A DNA stretch of 64,000 bases, taken from the NCBI GenBank assembly GCA_029298735.1, contig JANSLP010000045.1, positions 62,001-126,000 on the forward strand, given 5' to 3'. The position numbers and the translations under genes are program-made. Below the pieces are notes generated by a model, which was not told the DNA's origin, ran no database searches, and saw nothing but the letters and a program-made list of their open reading frames with translations. Positions within the stretch are counted from its first letter, which is position 1, and the number at the start of each line of letters is the position of its first letter. Of this stretch, positions 19,699-31,033 are shown piece by piece. The DNA is from Ophiostoma sp. CBS 140.51. Its lineage: Eukaryota > Ascomycota > Sordariomycetes > Ophiostomatales > Ophiostomataceae.

Positions 19699-22600
19699 GG
19701 TTGTGAAGGAGGTGGAAGGTGCGATTTAGCGAATGTCGGGGGAAGACACGGTCGAGACGATCAACAAGCACAACTGAGGCAGAACAAGGCAACAAGATAC
19801 AGCAGAACAATTCACAATCGACTACGATCCGGGCATCCTCTTTCTTTTAAAAAGGCTGCTCCCTATCACACAACGGTAGTCCACATCGAGGAATCAATAA
19901 AACAACGCATCCACCCAACAGTCCGCCGCCTGGTCGGTCGGTCAGGCAGGCCGGGGGCCAGTAGTCTGATAGTGAGAAAAGAGGATGAAAATAAGGAAAT
20001 AAGCTTGCTTTCTGGTTGGCTTTTTGGTCTACAGCGAATTGGTTACTTTTGTTTTTCGTTTCCGAACCCACACTGAACCTAAAATCGGAAAGCTTCTTCA
20101 GCTCCTGCAGCCATGCTAGCCCAACTCGGGTTCCAGCCCAGGGTCGGAGGTGGAGATCGTGGCCGACAGACCACCAAAAAGTGAGAAAGAGGGTGTGTCA
20201 GTGGAGTGTTGATGGTGGCAGAGGCTCAAAAAAGAGGAGTCGCGTGGCGTTGACTGGCGTTGCGACTGCGGCTCGAGGCGTTGTCTCTCTTTGTTTTTGT
20301 GGTGTTGACTGAGTCAAGTCGGGTCTTCTTTCTTTTCCTGCTTCTCGACCAGCCCCTGCCTGCAATTTTACGACCCTGGTCAGCTTCTGCTGGCTCTGTT
20401 TTTCGTCCCTCTTTTTGTTTCGTTTCTTTCACTTTTGTTTTGCTATCTTTTGGCGTCTTTTTGTTTCTTTGAAAGGGAACACCCGCTCTCTCCATATTAA
20501 ATATTTGCCTGCTATCCGATGAAAAATCCGTTGGGTATTCCAAAGACTCCACCAAGGCGAGCAAGGATGCTATTTCGTCAAAAGATGGGAAAGTGAACAG
20601 GAGTGAGATGAAGATCGCGGTCTGGGGAGGAAAGAAACAAGAGAAGATTCAAAGAAAGGTCCAAACCGAGATATCTTTCGATCGAGCTCCCCCAGAACGT
20701 CAAAAGGCTTGGTGTTGAGCCTCCCGTTGAAGCTCCAGTCTTGGCTGCTGTCTTGCCGGCTGGGCAGAGGCTGGGCATGAGGAAGCTGGGGCAAAGCCAA
20801 GAGTTCTCGACGATCGGAACGAGAAAAACGAGCACGGGTCGACAAGTCGGCAAGTTCGAGCCAAGCCACGAGTCTTGCTTGCCAGGGGCGGTCAACAATC
20901 ATTCGCTGGAGAGTTGTTGACTGTTGGTGACACTTGAATGTACAGATGTGGTCGACCGGCCTCAAATTGCGACGATCGTGGTACACATTACTGAGTAGAC
21001 GCACGAAGACAGAAAGATTATTCAATGGTCCGACTTGGCAGCCCCAGCCACCGCCGGCAATCCCACCAGAGCCTGTGTCTCGCGATTCCCTTCTATCGAG
21101 GTCTAGACATCTTTGTTTTTGCCTCTCGAGCCTGAAATGTTTTTTTGGGTCTCTCTTATTATATTCCCTTCTTTGATTTTTTTTTTTTTAAATTCTCTTG
21201 TTTACGTACTTCTCAACATCCTTTCCTCGGGGACTTCAAAAGTCTGCCTTCTCATGCAACCACTTGACAGTCTGCCTCTCCCGTTGACACTTTGCAGATG
21301 TCTGTTCGCAAGATTGGGAGACCCTGCCGCCAACCATCTCAGAGGAATCGCCCACTATTAGATAGCCATACTTTAGCTGCCTCTCTCATGCACCTTTGAC
21401 CTTCTAACATCCACTTCCACTTCTGCAGCCACGATATGCACTCCGCCACCGCCCACGTTGCCGTAGATTCGTCGATTCTGTCTGATCCATATTCGACAAC
21501 AAAATGTAGAAGCTACACGCCAGTCACCGGCAGTTCTGTAGCTCATTCGCCTCTTCTATTCGTTCTAGTTAATCTTGTTGAGTTGCTTCAACATGGCTCA
21601 ACTTGGGAGCTTTTCCTAAGGCTCATATTCTTCAATTCTTTCCCATGAACTAGGACGTGCGCACAAGGAACGTTGTATTAAAACTCTCTCTACCCTAACT
21701 TACAGTGCTTAGACGTAGGTCTGGAGTAGAGTTGCATTGGCTCGTACTGCTTCCCTTTTTCGTCCACTTTCAACATCGACAACAGGGTTACACCACATCA
21801 ACCACCAGGCTGTCTTGAGGAAGAATAATTCTGCCAAGGCGTTTTCATCGGAGAATACAAAGTCTTACATTACTGAAGTTTTGACACAATTCTCACGAAA
21901 CATACTCATAATATCGGCCGCTCAGAATTCAAAAGACCATGTCCTGTCCACTTCGTCGGCGACAGTGCTGTTACTCTCAGAGTCCTGCCCTTCCTTCCTT
22001 AACACTATTGATCCTGTCTGGAGGAAGAAACAAATGTCACCTACAGGCTTACAGGGCCCTCTTCCCGCCCTACAGTAAAGAACAGCAATCCAGCCCTATG
22101 TTTTATTTTTCTCTTTTCCCCCACTCGAGCCGCATAGCCATCTCGTGGAATGCCATTTATGCTTTCGAGCGTATATTTCGCGTCATTTTGTCGGTGTCGC
22201 CTTCTCCCTGGAATGCAAAAGCCCCTCCCTTAGCCTCAGCGTCGCTCCCGTGCCTCAGTGCATCACATTGACTACACTGCCAGATCGCCGTCTCGTCTTT
22301 TTCTCTTTCAATTTAGAGTGTCATGCATGACTCGTCCAGTGGTCGCACCTTCCTTCAAACGTCCCGATTTCTTTGTTCTTTCCAGTATTGGATGCCAGCA
22401 AAAACAGGCTTTTCTTCCTCTCTTACAGGCTGTTTACTTATTCTACAGCACTTGTGCACACTTACCTACGCTAAACGGTCGCTGTAACCCACGTGACAAA
22501 ACAACGCCAAAACTGTGTCTAATGCCAAGAAGAATTGGCAGACGCGTCGATCCAGGGAAGGCGCGTGCTGCCCTTTCGTGGGTTGCCGGTCGCACTTGAC

Positions 22601-22981
22601 GTAGTTGTTTTCTTCTCCTTTTTGGGGTGCGTGCACCCCTTTTTTCTCCGACTTTTTTAATGTGGTAAAAACGTTTGGTCAACACCATACGTCTGTTTGG
22701 CGCCCGCACTTGTGTTTTTCGCCACGACAAACAAACCGCCAACGGTCGAGCAAACAACTGGTCCGATTGTTATCGGTTGGCGTGTGTTCTGACGTCGTTT
22801 GTTGTTGTATCCTCTGCTTTTGCATCCTTCGCCTCTATTTACTTTCCACGCGCATGGACTCTCGAATTCCTCTTTTCTTCTGCATCGTGACGTCGACATC
22901 CACTTGGCTGCAGACGCCAAACATATCCAGACACAACTACCGATACGCGACACTTAGACGACCATCCTCGGCAAAGGCGAT
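19699..22981. promoter_or_regulatory. Divergent region GPI protein gene/HOS3-like gene
   Basis: 3.3 kb without a convincing gene. There are T-rich runs near 21130-21192 and CT-rich stretches at 20310-20480 and 22570-22650. CACGTG occurs at about 22492, some 490 bases before the deacetylase start. Short frames here have no domain and poor codon character. A 5' leader or noncoding transcript could lie here; nothing specific is supported. Confidence 0.45.
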
Positions 22982-25900
22982 ATGTCCTTTGTCCAGGCGA
23001 CGTCGCGGCGCCGGCAGTCGACCAACTTTGGCGAAACGGCCGGCAACAACATCGCCAACTCGAACTCGAATAACCTCACTTCCAACTCGAACGGCAACAA
23101 CGACGACCCCCTCGCGCAGTCCCTCCGACAGCTCTCCCTTTCCACCGGCACGCCCACAAAGTCCAAGTCACCGTCGCCCCTGTCGCGCACCTCATCTGCA
23201 AATGGAAGTGGTGCGCCCGCGGGCGGTCCTCGCTCTCCCAGCGTCATGAGCAATGCCAACACCAACAATAACGGCCGCCGCAACAGCATGACGCCGCGCA
23301 GTCCGCTGCCCAACGGCCGCGAGTCGCGCGCGGGCACGCCCGGCCTGCTGCGCAAAGCTTCTATGAACTCCCTGCACAGCGGCAGCAACATTAATGGCGG
23401 TAGCTCGAGCAAGGGGCTCACGCGCCGCACGAGCGCCTCAAACTTGAAATCACCGTCTCCGAATTCTCCACTCCGGTCACCTATGCTCGGCAGCGGCCAC
23501 AGCGACTTCGAGGCACTCCGTGGAGAACGCCAGCGGCCACCCCGTCCACCGCCACCTACAGCTGCCGACATTGCCCGCAGCCACTTTGTGGCCGAACTGG
23601 CCCGACACAGCAACACCGACGAAGACTTGCACCACAGCGCACACACCGTTGTCGTCCTGCACGATGCCTGCTACGGCCACCGCTTCTCTCGCCCACGCAC
23701 CTCCCGCGCCAACCTCGGCACCATTGTCGAGCGCCCCGAGCGCATCCAGGCCTGCGCTGTCGGTGTTTCTGCTGCGTATGTGCGTCTCGGTGGACGTCAT
23801 GCCGAAGGTGGCTACATGCCTCACCCTCAGCTCGACGCAGCCTCGATTCCTGGCAACGCAGTACCCTTCCGCATCCACAAGACCGCTCGCGCCCTGCCCC
23901 TGCAGTCGCCTGCTGTGACCAATGTCCACGGCACCAAGTGGATGGAGGAGCTGAAAATCATGTGCGACTCGGCCGAGACAAAGCTCGCTCTCAACGGCAA
24001 AGAGCTGCAGCGTCCAGATATGGACCGTGGTCCGCCTCACCACCATGCTACGCCGGCACGTCTGCACGAGGGTGACTTGTACCTGTGCTCGGAATCTCTT
24101 CAGGCTTTGGAGGGCGCTCTGGGTGGTGTCTGTGAGGCCGTGGACGCCGTGTTCAACCGAGCCTCGCAAAACCGCCGCGCCTTTGTCGCCATTCGTCCAC
24201 CAGGCCACCATTGCTCAGCCGACTGGCCCTCCGGCTTCTGTTGGATCAACAATGTCCATGTCGGCATCATGCACGCCATCCTCGCCCACGGCCTGACTCA
24301 TGCCGCCATTGTCGATATTGACTTACACCATGGCGACGGTTCCCAGGCCATTGCCTGGCAGCACAATGCCCGCAGCGCTTTGGCCACCAAAAACGCCGCT
24401 GCCTGGAAGAAGACATCGATTGGCTACTTCAGTTTGCACGACATCAACTCGTTCCCATGCGAGTCTGGTGACGAAGATAAAGTGAAGAACGCCAGCCTAT
24501 GTATTGAGAATGCACACGGCCAGACCGTCTGGAACGTCCATCTCGAGCCCTGGAAGACCGAGGCTGCCTTCTGGGCGTTGTATTCCAACAAGTACAACGC
24601 TCTACTTGAGAAGCTGCGCGCCTTCTTCCGCCACCAGGCCGCCCAGCGCGGCGACGGCAGCAGCGAACACGGCGCCATCTTTATCTCGGCCGGCTTCGAT
24701 GCCAGTGAGTGGGAAAGCGCCGGTATGCAGCGCCACAAGGTCAATGTGCCCACCGAGTTTTATGCCCGCTTCACCCGTGATGTCGTTCAGATCGCCAACG
24801 AGGAGTGTGCCGGTCGCGTCATCAGTGTTCTTGAGGGCGGCTACAGCGACCGTGCCCTCTTCTCGGGTGTTTTGAGTCATGTCAGCGGCCTGGCCGGCTC
24901 GGACCCCGTCACTACGCGCGACGAGGCCTTCCAGTCCGGTCTTGGTTACGAGATGGGCAGCCGCCTAGGCGCCTTAGGCATCAACGGGAATGACATGCAA
25001 GAAGGTGTTAAGTCTTCAGTCGGTGTTGCTGGCGCGCCCTACGACCCTGCGTGGTGGGCATCGACCGAGTTGGACCTCATCGAGGCCGCCATTGCGCCAC
25101 CACCGCCGCCGCCCGAACCCAAACCCGACCGCACACCCCACCCGGCAACCACCTACTCTTCACCCACTGCCTCGTCCCAAGCTAAGGTAGTTTACACGCC
25201 CAAACTGCGCCGCAGCATGTCCGGCCTTAACGCAACCTACAACGGTGGTTCGGGATCGTCACCCTCCTCGCGCCCGCCTTCCCCTCCACCGCCGCCACCG
25301 CCCGAGGTACCCTGGACGACGGCCATGCATGAGCTCAGCAAGCTACTGATCCCCTCGGGTGACCGTACTACAACGAGCTGCACGGTTGAAGACCTATCCG
25401 CCGAAGCCACGCGTGCTCGCCGGGAGCGCCAGGTTTTGTTGGGTACCATTGACGTGGCTGTGCCCGCAACGACGTCCTACTCAACACCCGCGACGCCTAG
25501 TGGCCCTACGCGCGTGTCGATGCGGGAGCGCAAGCAGGTCAAGCCGTTTGGATCGTCTGTGGCGTCCTCGACCGCGATCAAGGAAGAGGACGCAGAACTT
25601 GACCGCAAGAACCGTCGCAAGACGGTCGGTGGTGCTGTTTCTACCTCGGGCACGCCCGTCGCAACCAGCGCCCGTGGCGGACGGCCCAAGTCGTCGGCAG
25701 GTCGGCGTCTTAGTGGCGCGTCGACGGCCGTGCCCAAGGACGACTTTGATCTGGCACCGCCCGTACCTGCCATGCCTACTCTGATTCCGGCTGGTGGCGG
25801 CACAGCCTCCTCTACCGGTTCGTCTACACGCCCAACGTCGGCACACAGCGGCAGTACTACAGCTGCTGTCCGCCCCGACTCGTCCATGAGTGCTGCGCCA

Positions 25901-27007
25901 CCACTGTCCGTCCGCAAAGCACGGCCCACCACAACTACCGGCAAGACGCCCCGTAAGAAGGCGGCATCTTCGACTACGTCTACTACGACAGCACCTGCAA
26001 AGCCTACCTATAGCCGCAAGACGAGCAGCAGCAGTGCCGCCACGGCCACGACGGCTTCCACAGCGCCCACGAACGATGACCTAGACAGGCTGACGAGCGG
26101 CATGCGGAAGATTAAAATTAATGTCGTGACGACGGCGCAGAAGGAGGCGCGGGAGAAGGCCAAGAGAGAGAAGGAAGCGGCCGAGAAGGCGGCAGCGGCG
26201 TCTCAAACTACATCGCAAGTCACATCGCAGACCACCTCCCGCGAGTCGTCGGCTGAAGCCGCACCCGTTGTGTCAACACCCCTGCCTAAGAGACTGGTGG
26301 ACACAGCTCCGTCTGCCGCAGCGCCTAGCACGCCGCTTGCCCAGACGATTGGTGCTGCACCGACGCTCCGCTTGACGGAAGCAGCCGAGCCTACCGGCCC
26401 ATCATCCCTCTCGGTCGATACCGCCATGGCGGCCTCATCGATTGCCTCGGATGATCACTCTCCTCTGCTGACGCCCAGCACGGAGGGTGGTCTCGGCAGT
26501 GATATTCCTAATGTAGGCATCCCTGGTATGTCTGCACCGGCGCCGGCGCCCACTGTCTTTATTCCCTACCAGCCAGACAGCACGCCGCAGCAGCCTCAGC
26601 GCGTGCCGTCACTGTCTTCCTCAGCAGCCCCTCTTCACTGGCTGCCGCCCAATGAAGTCAACACGCCGATGCCCATGCAGTCTGTGTCACACATGCTGCC
26701 CTCCATGGCAGCCACGCCGTCGCCTATGAAGCGCGCCGACCTGCCCGTGTTTACAGCGACGTCAGCCATTCCCTTCTTTGGAGGGGCTGGCTCGTCCTCG
26801 TCGCGGCCCAGTTCGGCGGGATTGTCGGCTGCGTCTGCTTCGGCGGCGTCATCCCGTCCAGCCACTTCGTCGGGTGCAGCACCACCACCGCTTCCATCAC
26901 TCGGCGGCAGCGGCACTTTCCCCCCGGCGTCCCCTGCCATGCGGCCTCGTTCGCCGACGAAGCTGCCGGGATCGCCCACCAAGTCGCCACGGAAGATGCA
27001 GAATTAG
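22982..27007 (+). CDS. Histone deacetylase, HOS3 type
   Basis: An intron-free 1341-residue protein. The deacetylase domain spans roughly residues 215-650 and carries the active-site set: H409/H410 in RPPGHHCSADWPSGFCWINN, zinc ligands D447 and H449 in DIDLHHGDGSQ, D573 in SAGFDAS, and Y621 in EGGYSDRA. The longer loops and the form of these motifs fit the fungus-specific HOS3 group, which removes acetyl groups from histone tails and, in yeast, acts as a homodimer. The first 200 residues are Ser/Asn/Gly-rich and basic. The last 650 or so are disordered, with poly-Pro, Ser/Thr and Ala runs and a short basic helix (KEAREKAKREKEAAEKAAAA) near 1055. Nuclear or bud-neck-like localisation is possible; the second is inference from yeast. 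Confidence 0.93.
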   Translation: MSFVQATSRRRQSTNFGETAGNNIANSNSNNLTSNSNGNNDDPLAQSLRQLSLSTGTPTKSKSPSPLSRTSSANGSGAPAGGPRSPSVMSNANTNNNGRRNSMTPRSPLPNGRESRAGTPGLLRKASMNSLHSGSNINGGSSSKGLTRRTSASNLKSPSPNSPLRSPMLGSGHSDFEALRGERQRPPRPPPPTAADIARSHFVAELARHSNTDEDLHHSAHTVVVLHDACYGHRFSRPRTSRANLGTIVERPERIQACAVGVSAAYVRLGGRHAEGGYMPHPQLDAASIPGNAVPFRIHKTARALPLQSPAVTNVHGTKWMEELKIMCDSAETKLALNGKELQRPDMDRGPPHHHATPARLHEGDLYLCSESLQALEGALGGVCEAVDAVFNRASQNRRAFVAIRPPGHHCSADWPSGFCWINNVHVGIMHAILAHGLTHAAIVDIDLHHGDGSQAIAWQHNARSALATKNAAAWKKTSIGYFSLHDINSFPCESGDEDKVKNASLCIENAHGQTVWNVHLEPWKTEAAFWALYSNKYNALLEKLRAFFRHQAAQRGDGSSEHGAIFISAGFDASEWESAGMQRHKVNVPTEFYARFTRDVVQIANEECAGRVISVLEGGYSDRALFSGVLSHVSGLAGSDPVTTRDEAFQSGLGYEMGSRLGALGINGNDMQEGVKSSVGVAGAPYDPAWWASTELDLIEAAIAPPPPPPEPKPDRTPHPATTYSSPTASSQAKVVYTPKLRRSMSGLNATYNGGSGSSPSSRPPSPPPPPPPEVPWTTAMHELSKLLIPSGDRTTTSCTVEDLSAEATRARRERQVLLGTIDVAVPATTSYSTPATPSGPTRVSMRERKQVKPFGSSVASSTAIKEEDAELDRKNRRKTVGGAVSTSGTPVATSARGGRPKSSAGRRLSGASTAVPKDDFDLAPPVPAMPTLIPAGGGTASSTGSSTRPTSAHSGSTTAAVRPDSSMSAAPPLSVRKARPTTTTGKTPRKKAASSTTSTTTAPAKPTYSRKTSSSSAATATTASTAPTNDDLDRLTSGMRKIKINVVTTAQKEAREKAKREKEAAEKAAAASQTTSQVTSQTTSRESSAEAAPVVSTPLPKRLVDTAPSAAAPSTPLAQTIGAAPTLRLTEAAEPTGPSSLSVDTAMAASSIASDDHSPLLTPSTEGGLGSDIPNVGIPGMSAPAPAPTVFIPYQPDSTPQQPQRVPSLSSSAAPLHWLPPNEVNTPMPMQSVSHMLPSMAATPSPMKRADLPVFTATSAIPFFGGAGSSSSRPSSAGLSAASASAASSRPATSSGAAPPPLPSLGGSGTFPPASPAMRPRSPTKLPGSPTKSPRKMQN

Positions 27008-28834
27008 AAGAGAGTGGAGTGGAGGTTGTGTAAAGGATCGACCCTCACCGATCAGGGTCTGATCCAAGTTTTAATAAAGAAGAGAGAAAGAGGATATAGT
27101 GTCTTGCATATTACTTGCATTTTTTGTTGTCTGTCGTTTGTTTTCTATTATTTTGTTGTTTATCGTCTTACAAGGGTGGGGAGGCGTACAAAGGAGGGGC
27201 AAACTGCAGGAGTCTTGTCTTTATTATTGCTTTACAGTCCTGTTTTCTTTTCCTTCTTTTTTCCTCTTTTGTTCTTCTCATGTACCGTCTTCTTGCGAGG
27301 CAATACCCCAATTGTTCTGTTACTGTACTGTTGTTGTAATATCTGCTTTTATTTCTCTTTCTACTCTTTCAATTCAAGGCAAAACAAAAATGGAATCAAG
27401 AGACAAGGACTGTCGAAATACCTAGTTCAAATCACGGGACACAAACAGGTCAAAAACTTGGCTTCCACTCGTACATGCACCGACAATCACACACAGCCCG
27501 GCCACAATCCTCCGTGCTCTTACAGTGGTGCCACTCTCTATCCATTCAAATTCAAGATCCATTCAAGTGGTATTCTCTTACCACCCACGGATGATTTTCT
27601 GACTATCAAATAGTATAAAAACGATTCACACAAACAGGCGGCCCAGCCAGTAGGAAGAATGCTAGCTTCGATGGCACGGCCACCGGCTCGATCGCATCGG
27701 TCATCTTACGAGGTCCAGACAAACCAGACAAGCCAAGACAAAGACAGGCAAACAGAAAAAGGACCAATAAAGACCGCTTTTTGCGTCTTAGTTTTTGGTA
27801 CGACATAGTTTTGGTGCAGCTGCAGCTCGTGTGGGGCCCTGTTTTACGTACTAAAGAGCACTCTGTTAGAAACACGCCTAAACACGCCTAGAATGCCTAA
27901 ACACACCGTCATGCAGTGCACCAAAATGCACCAAACAAAGGCCGCACCCAGCCGCCAGAGCGCAACGCTACACCGTCTTGTCGTTGCATGACGTCGTCAT
28001 CGATTTTGAGGGGAAGTTCTCTCAATGTTCTATTCACGTTCGATCCATCAATCAGTTCTGCCTATCGTCTGTTTGCCGCTTTCCATTCGTTTTAGACCGT
28101 TGGAATTGGCCGTTGCAAAAACGATGGCATCTCAATCCATCGTGTCGGAAATTTAATGATCTCGAAAAGTAGAGAAAAACGAAGGCCAGTAGAAAGCAAA
28201 AAAGAACAAGCGGACAACGTACAGTGTAATCCCAGATGGAATAACTCCACGAAACCTGCTACTTCTGTCATCGTCCAGCCTTCGCCTTCTCCCTAGCCAG
28301 GCGCCGTCGTACCTGCTCTCTTTCTCCATTCGTTCTCAGTGCTCCGTTCTTCATAACCATAGTACCTACCCTGCTACCCATATTGTTTGCCTCCCACAGC
28401 TCTTGCTCACCCGGTTGCTCTTGCCCCTCCTGGCCTCCTCACTGGTCACTCATGGGCCGATCAGCTCTTTTTGACTGTCACCCGCCCTTTCTTTCCTCAC
28501 CCCAACTGCCTGTTCTTGCCTTTTCCTTGCCTGCTCTTTGCTGCTCCTTTCCCCGCGTTCCTTCCCAAACAGCCAAAAAGTGCCGTCATAGCTGACGAGT
28601 ATCACCGTGGGTGCCTTCCATATCCGCCCTCGTCCGCCCCCTTTCTCTCCTTCCTCTCCTCCCTCCCTTTATAAGTCTCCCTGCCACGGAATTCCGTCCC
28701 TCCTTCCTCTTTCCCCTCCGACCTGTTCCTCTCTCCATCGAGCAAAAACTGTTCTTTGTTCTTTCCTCATTCGTCTTCATCATCATCGCCAACATCGTCG
28801 TCGTTTCCAAATCATCTCCAAATACACCACCACA
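27008..28834. promoter_or_regulatory. Intergenic region before the DUF1774 gene
   Basis: The left half is T-rich 3' flank of the deacetylase gene. Near 27868-27905 a short repeat AAACACGCCTA occurs twice in tandem. From about 28260 to 28830 the sequence is strongly CT-rich and leads to a good start context (CACCACAATGG), as expected for a highly expressed fungal gene. No gene or RNA was recognised. Confidence 0.5.
27073..27078 (+). terminator. AATAAA polyadenylation-type signal
   Basis: AATAAA lies 66 bases after the stop codon of the HOS3-like gene, followed within 60 bases by T-rich sequence, a good position for a fungal polyadenylation signal. Confidence 0.45.
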
Positions 28835-29704
28835 ATGGACCGCTACAACCCCTTCTCTCGGCGTGAGAGCCGCACCCGCAGCGAGCTCGCCACCTACCGT
28901 GTGCTCACGCTCGCCTCGTGGGCTCTGGTCGTCGCCGTCTCCATCTACTACTCCGTCAAGTCGCCTCACGGCTGGGGCCACAACGCCCACCGCATCGCCG
29001 TCCAGAACCGTCTGCACCCGACCGCCTTCTCGCTCAACATGATTATCGTCTACATCTACTTTATTTCCCTGTACCTCTCGCAGGCTGGCTACCTTGGCCA
29101 CCTCTTTGCCTCTGCCCACCAGTCGGAGCGTGTCGTTGCTGCTGTCGCCGTCGGCTCCCACTTTATCGTCAACAACATCTTCCACACTCTTTTCGTGCTC
29201 CTGTTTGTCAGTGGCCACTTCTTCTGGGCCGAGGTCATGCTGCTGCTCAACTTTGTCAACCTGACCAGCCTCTACTTCCGCCACCCGTCCGCCTCGCACC
29301 CGCGCGGCCTCGTGCACACGCCGACCGTCGCGGGCCCCCTGGCCTGGACGTTTGTTGCCATCTACTGGAACGGCGCCATCATGGTGCCTCATGCCCAGAG
29401 CCTGGCCATGCGCATCCTGGCCAATGTCTTTGTCTGGGCCATCCTGGCCTACGGTCTCTTCTACGTCATGATCTACGCCGACTACTCTATGGGTTTCGCT
29501 CTGTCTATCCTGGCTGCCGCTCTCGGTACCGGCCAGTTCCTGCGCCAGATTGTGGCTCTGCAGTGGATCTTTGCCTTTGCCGTCATGAGCATTCTGTTCT
29601 TGGCGACCGTGGCCGTGGCCGTGCCGGCATGGACAGGCAGGGAGCCATCTGTGCTGGTCATTTCGCGCGACTCGGAGCGTGCTCCTCTGCTGGACGAGCA
29701 GTAA
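28835..29704 (+). CDS. DUF1774 multi-pass membrane protein
   Basis: An intron-free 289-residue protein of a fungal membrane family of unknown function (DUF1774). It has seven to eight hydrophobic helices, for example VLTLASWALVVAVSIYY, LNMIIVYIYFISLYLSQAGY, VGSHFIVNNIFHTLFVLLFV, ANVFVWAILAYGLFYVMIYA and IFAFAVMSILFLATVAVAV. The conserved stretch GPLAWTFVAIYWNGAIMV and the N-terminal MDRYNPFSRRESRTRSEL match the family as I remember it. The cytosolic tail ends ERAPLLDEQ, with an acidic plus LL pattern resembling a vacuolar sorting signal; a vacuolar location is inference. The start at 28835 is the first ATG and lies directly before the conserved N-terminus. Confidence 0.88.
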   Translation: MDRYNPFSRRESRTRSELATYRVLTLASWALVVAVSIYYSVKSPHGWGHNAHRIAVQNRLHPTAFSLNMIIVYIYFISLYLSQAGYLGHLFASAHQSERVVAAVAVGSHFIVNNIFHTLFVLLFVSGHFFWAEVMLLLNFVNLTSLYFRHPSASHPRGLVHTPTVAGPLAWTFVAIYWNGAIMVPHAQSLAMRILANVFVWAILAYGLFYVMIYADYSMGFALSILAAALGTGQFLRQIVALQWIFAFAVMSILFLATVAVAVPAWTGREPSVLVISRDSERAPLLDEQ

Positions 29705-30331
29705 ACAATACACAAAAATCTGCAAGCTGTAAACAAACGGTTACCACATGTCAACAAAAGAACCGTTTGCAGGACGCAATGACAAATACAAACGTCCTTA
29801 ATCACCCATTACCGAATATCATCTTGCTCACGAAGCAAACAACAAGCAACAAGAAACAACTCACAACTTTCATAGCTACACTCTCCACACATCTCACGAC
29901 ACTTATCTCTCACAACATTTGTATTGCATGGCCAGGGTCGCATTTTGTATTGCACTCTCTTTTTGGTCTTATTGGTTTGCGTTGGTTTATGACTGAAAAT
30001 AACAACATCAGATTGCATTTTATGTCTTTCTCACTTGCACATGTTCTCATTTCATAATATTTTGGAATTTAGTTTGCCTGGCGCGGAAGGATCCTTTCTA
30101 TTGAAACAAAAACAAAATAACAAATGAAATATTTTTATGAACTCAAGCCTATGTTATGAGACAAAGTGAGTTGCGTGAGCCGTGTTAGTGCTAAAGTCCG
30201 CTGTAAGTCGAAACCCGGTAGGGCTTATCTTATCGCTAGCGAGCCACCACTCAAATTTCACTTCATTCATTCACTCACTCTCATTTTCATTTTCATTCTC
30301 ACATGCAACCCAAACACCTCACATCCTCTCG
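29705..30331. other. Intergenic region DUF1774 gene/PPTase gene
   Basis: AT-rich 3' flank to about 30150, then sequence leading to the PPTase start with a TCATTTTCATTTTCATTCTCA pyrimidine run near 30281-30300. I looked for a tRNA around 30150-30240 and found no cloverleaf. Confidence 0.45.
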
Positions 30332-31033
30332 ATGCCTCCTCCACTAACCACCACTGGGGCGGCATCCCGCATTCTCCCGTTTGGCCTCCCTCTACTACAC
30401 GTCGGTACCGACATTTGCCATGTGTCGCGGGTCTACACGATACTAAAGAAGGCGAAGCCGGCATCATCAACTTCTTCTTCTTCAACGACATCATCTCCGC
30501 CCAAACAGACGAACGCCGCCCGGTTTATCCGTCGCGTCCTGACGCCGAGAGAAGTGGAGGCATTACCTTCTCTGTCTACAGTGGCACCAGAATCGCCAAG
30601 CACAATGTCTGCCCATGCAGCAGTGTTCCTGTTGGCGAGGGGGTCTCCCTTGCCGGTGGTCGCGACGGACTCATCAGAAGACCCTTCTTTGACACCCCTC
30701 TGGAGGGCAGCCCAGTTCCTGGCCGGCCGGTTTGCTGCCAAAGAAGCCGCCATCAAGGCGCACCCCCATCTACCGGGGCTGACACTGCAGGACGTGCGAA
30801 TTGCAAGGAGGGCAGCAGCAGAAAAGACGGACGAACTGGACCACGTCATCGGTGAAGACGTGGTCCAACGACGAAACGCGAACAGCGGACCACCACTGGC
30901 ATACGTCCGGGTCTACGCTCTTGAAAAGGACGGTGACGGCAGCGATATTGTCGAGCAAGAAGCCCGTATCAGCATCAGCCACGACGGCGAATATGCTACG
31001 GCCGTGTGTCTAGGTGTTCAGCATAATACGTGA
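30332..31033 (+). CDS. 4'-phosphopantetheinyl transferase, AcpS type (mitochondrial PPT2-like)
   Basis: An intron-free 233-residue holo-ACP synthase. These enzymes move 4'-phosphopantetheine from coenzyme A to a serine of acyl carrier protein; the fungal AcpS-like paralogue serves mitochondrial ACP. Signature motifs: VGTDICHVSRV near residues 24-34 with metal ligand D27, the block RFIRRVLTPREVEAL, FAAKEAAIKAH at 134-144 with E138, and the C-terminal ARISISHDGEYATAVCLG. Two low-complexity inserts separate them: a Ser/Thr stretch at 41-60, and residues 80-120 just before the metal/CoA motif. The N-terminus lacks acids for 26 residues, compatible with mitochondrial import. The start is the first ATG in frame. 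The stop lies 459 bases from the CSC1-family gene stop. Confidence 0.9.
   Translation: MPPPLTTTGAASRILPFGLPLLHVGTDICHVSRVYTILKKAKPASSTSSSSTTSSPPKQTNAARFIRRVLTPREVEALPSLSTVAPESPSTMSAHAAVFLLARGSPLPVVATDSSEDPSLTPLWRAAQFLAGRFAAKEAAIKAHPHLPGLTLQDVRIARRAAAEKTDELDHVIGEDVVQRRNANSGPPLAYVRVYALEKDGDGSDIVEQEARISISHDGEYATAVCLGVQHNT

Noticed and set aside
28586..29725. 379-codon minus-strand frame over the DUF1774 gene
   Set aside because: Antisense shadow; composition is Gln/Arg/His/Asp-rich and the opposite strand encodes membrane helices.
30150..30240. Possible tRNA upstream of the PPTase gene
   Set aside because: Some bases resemble a T-loop (GTCGAAACC) but no acceptor, D or anticodon stems could be drawn on either strand.
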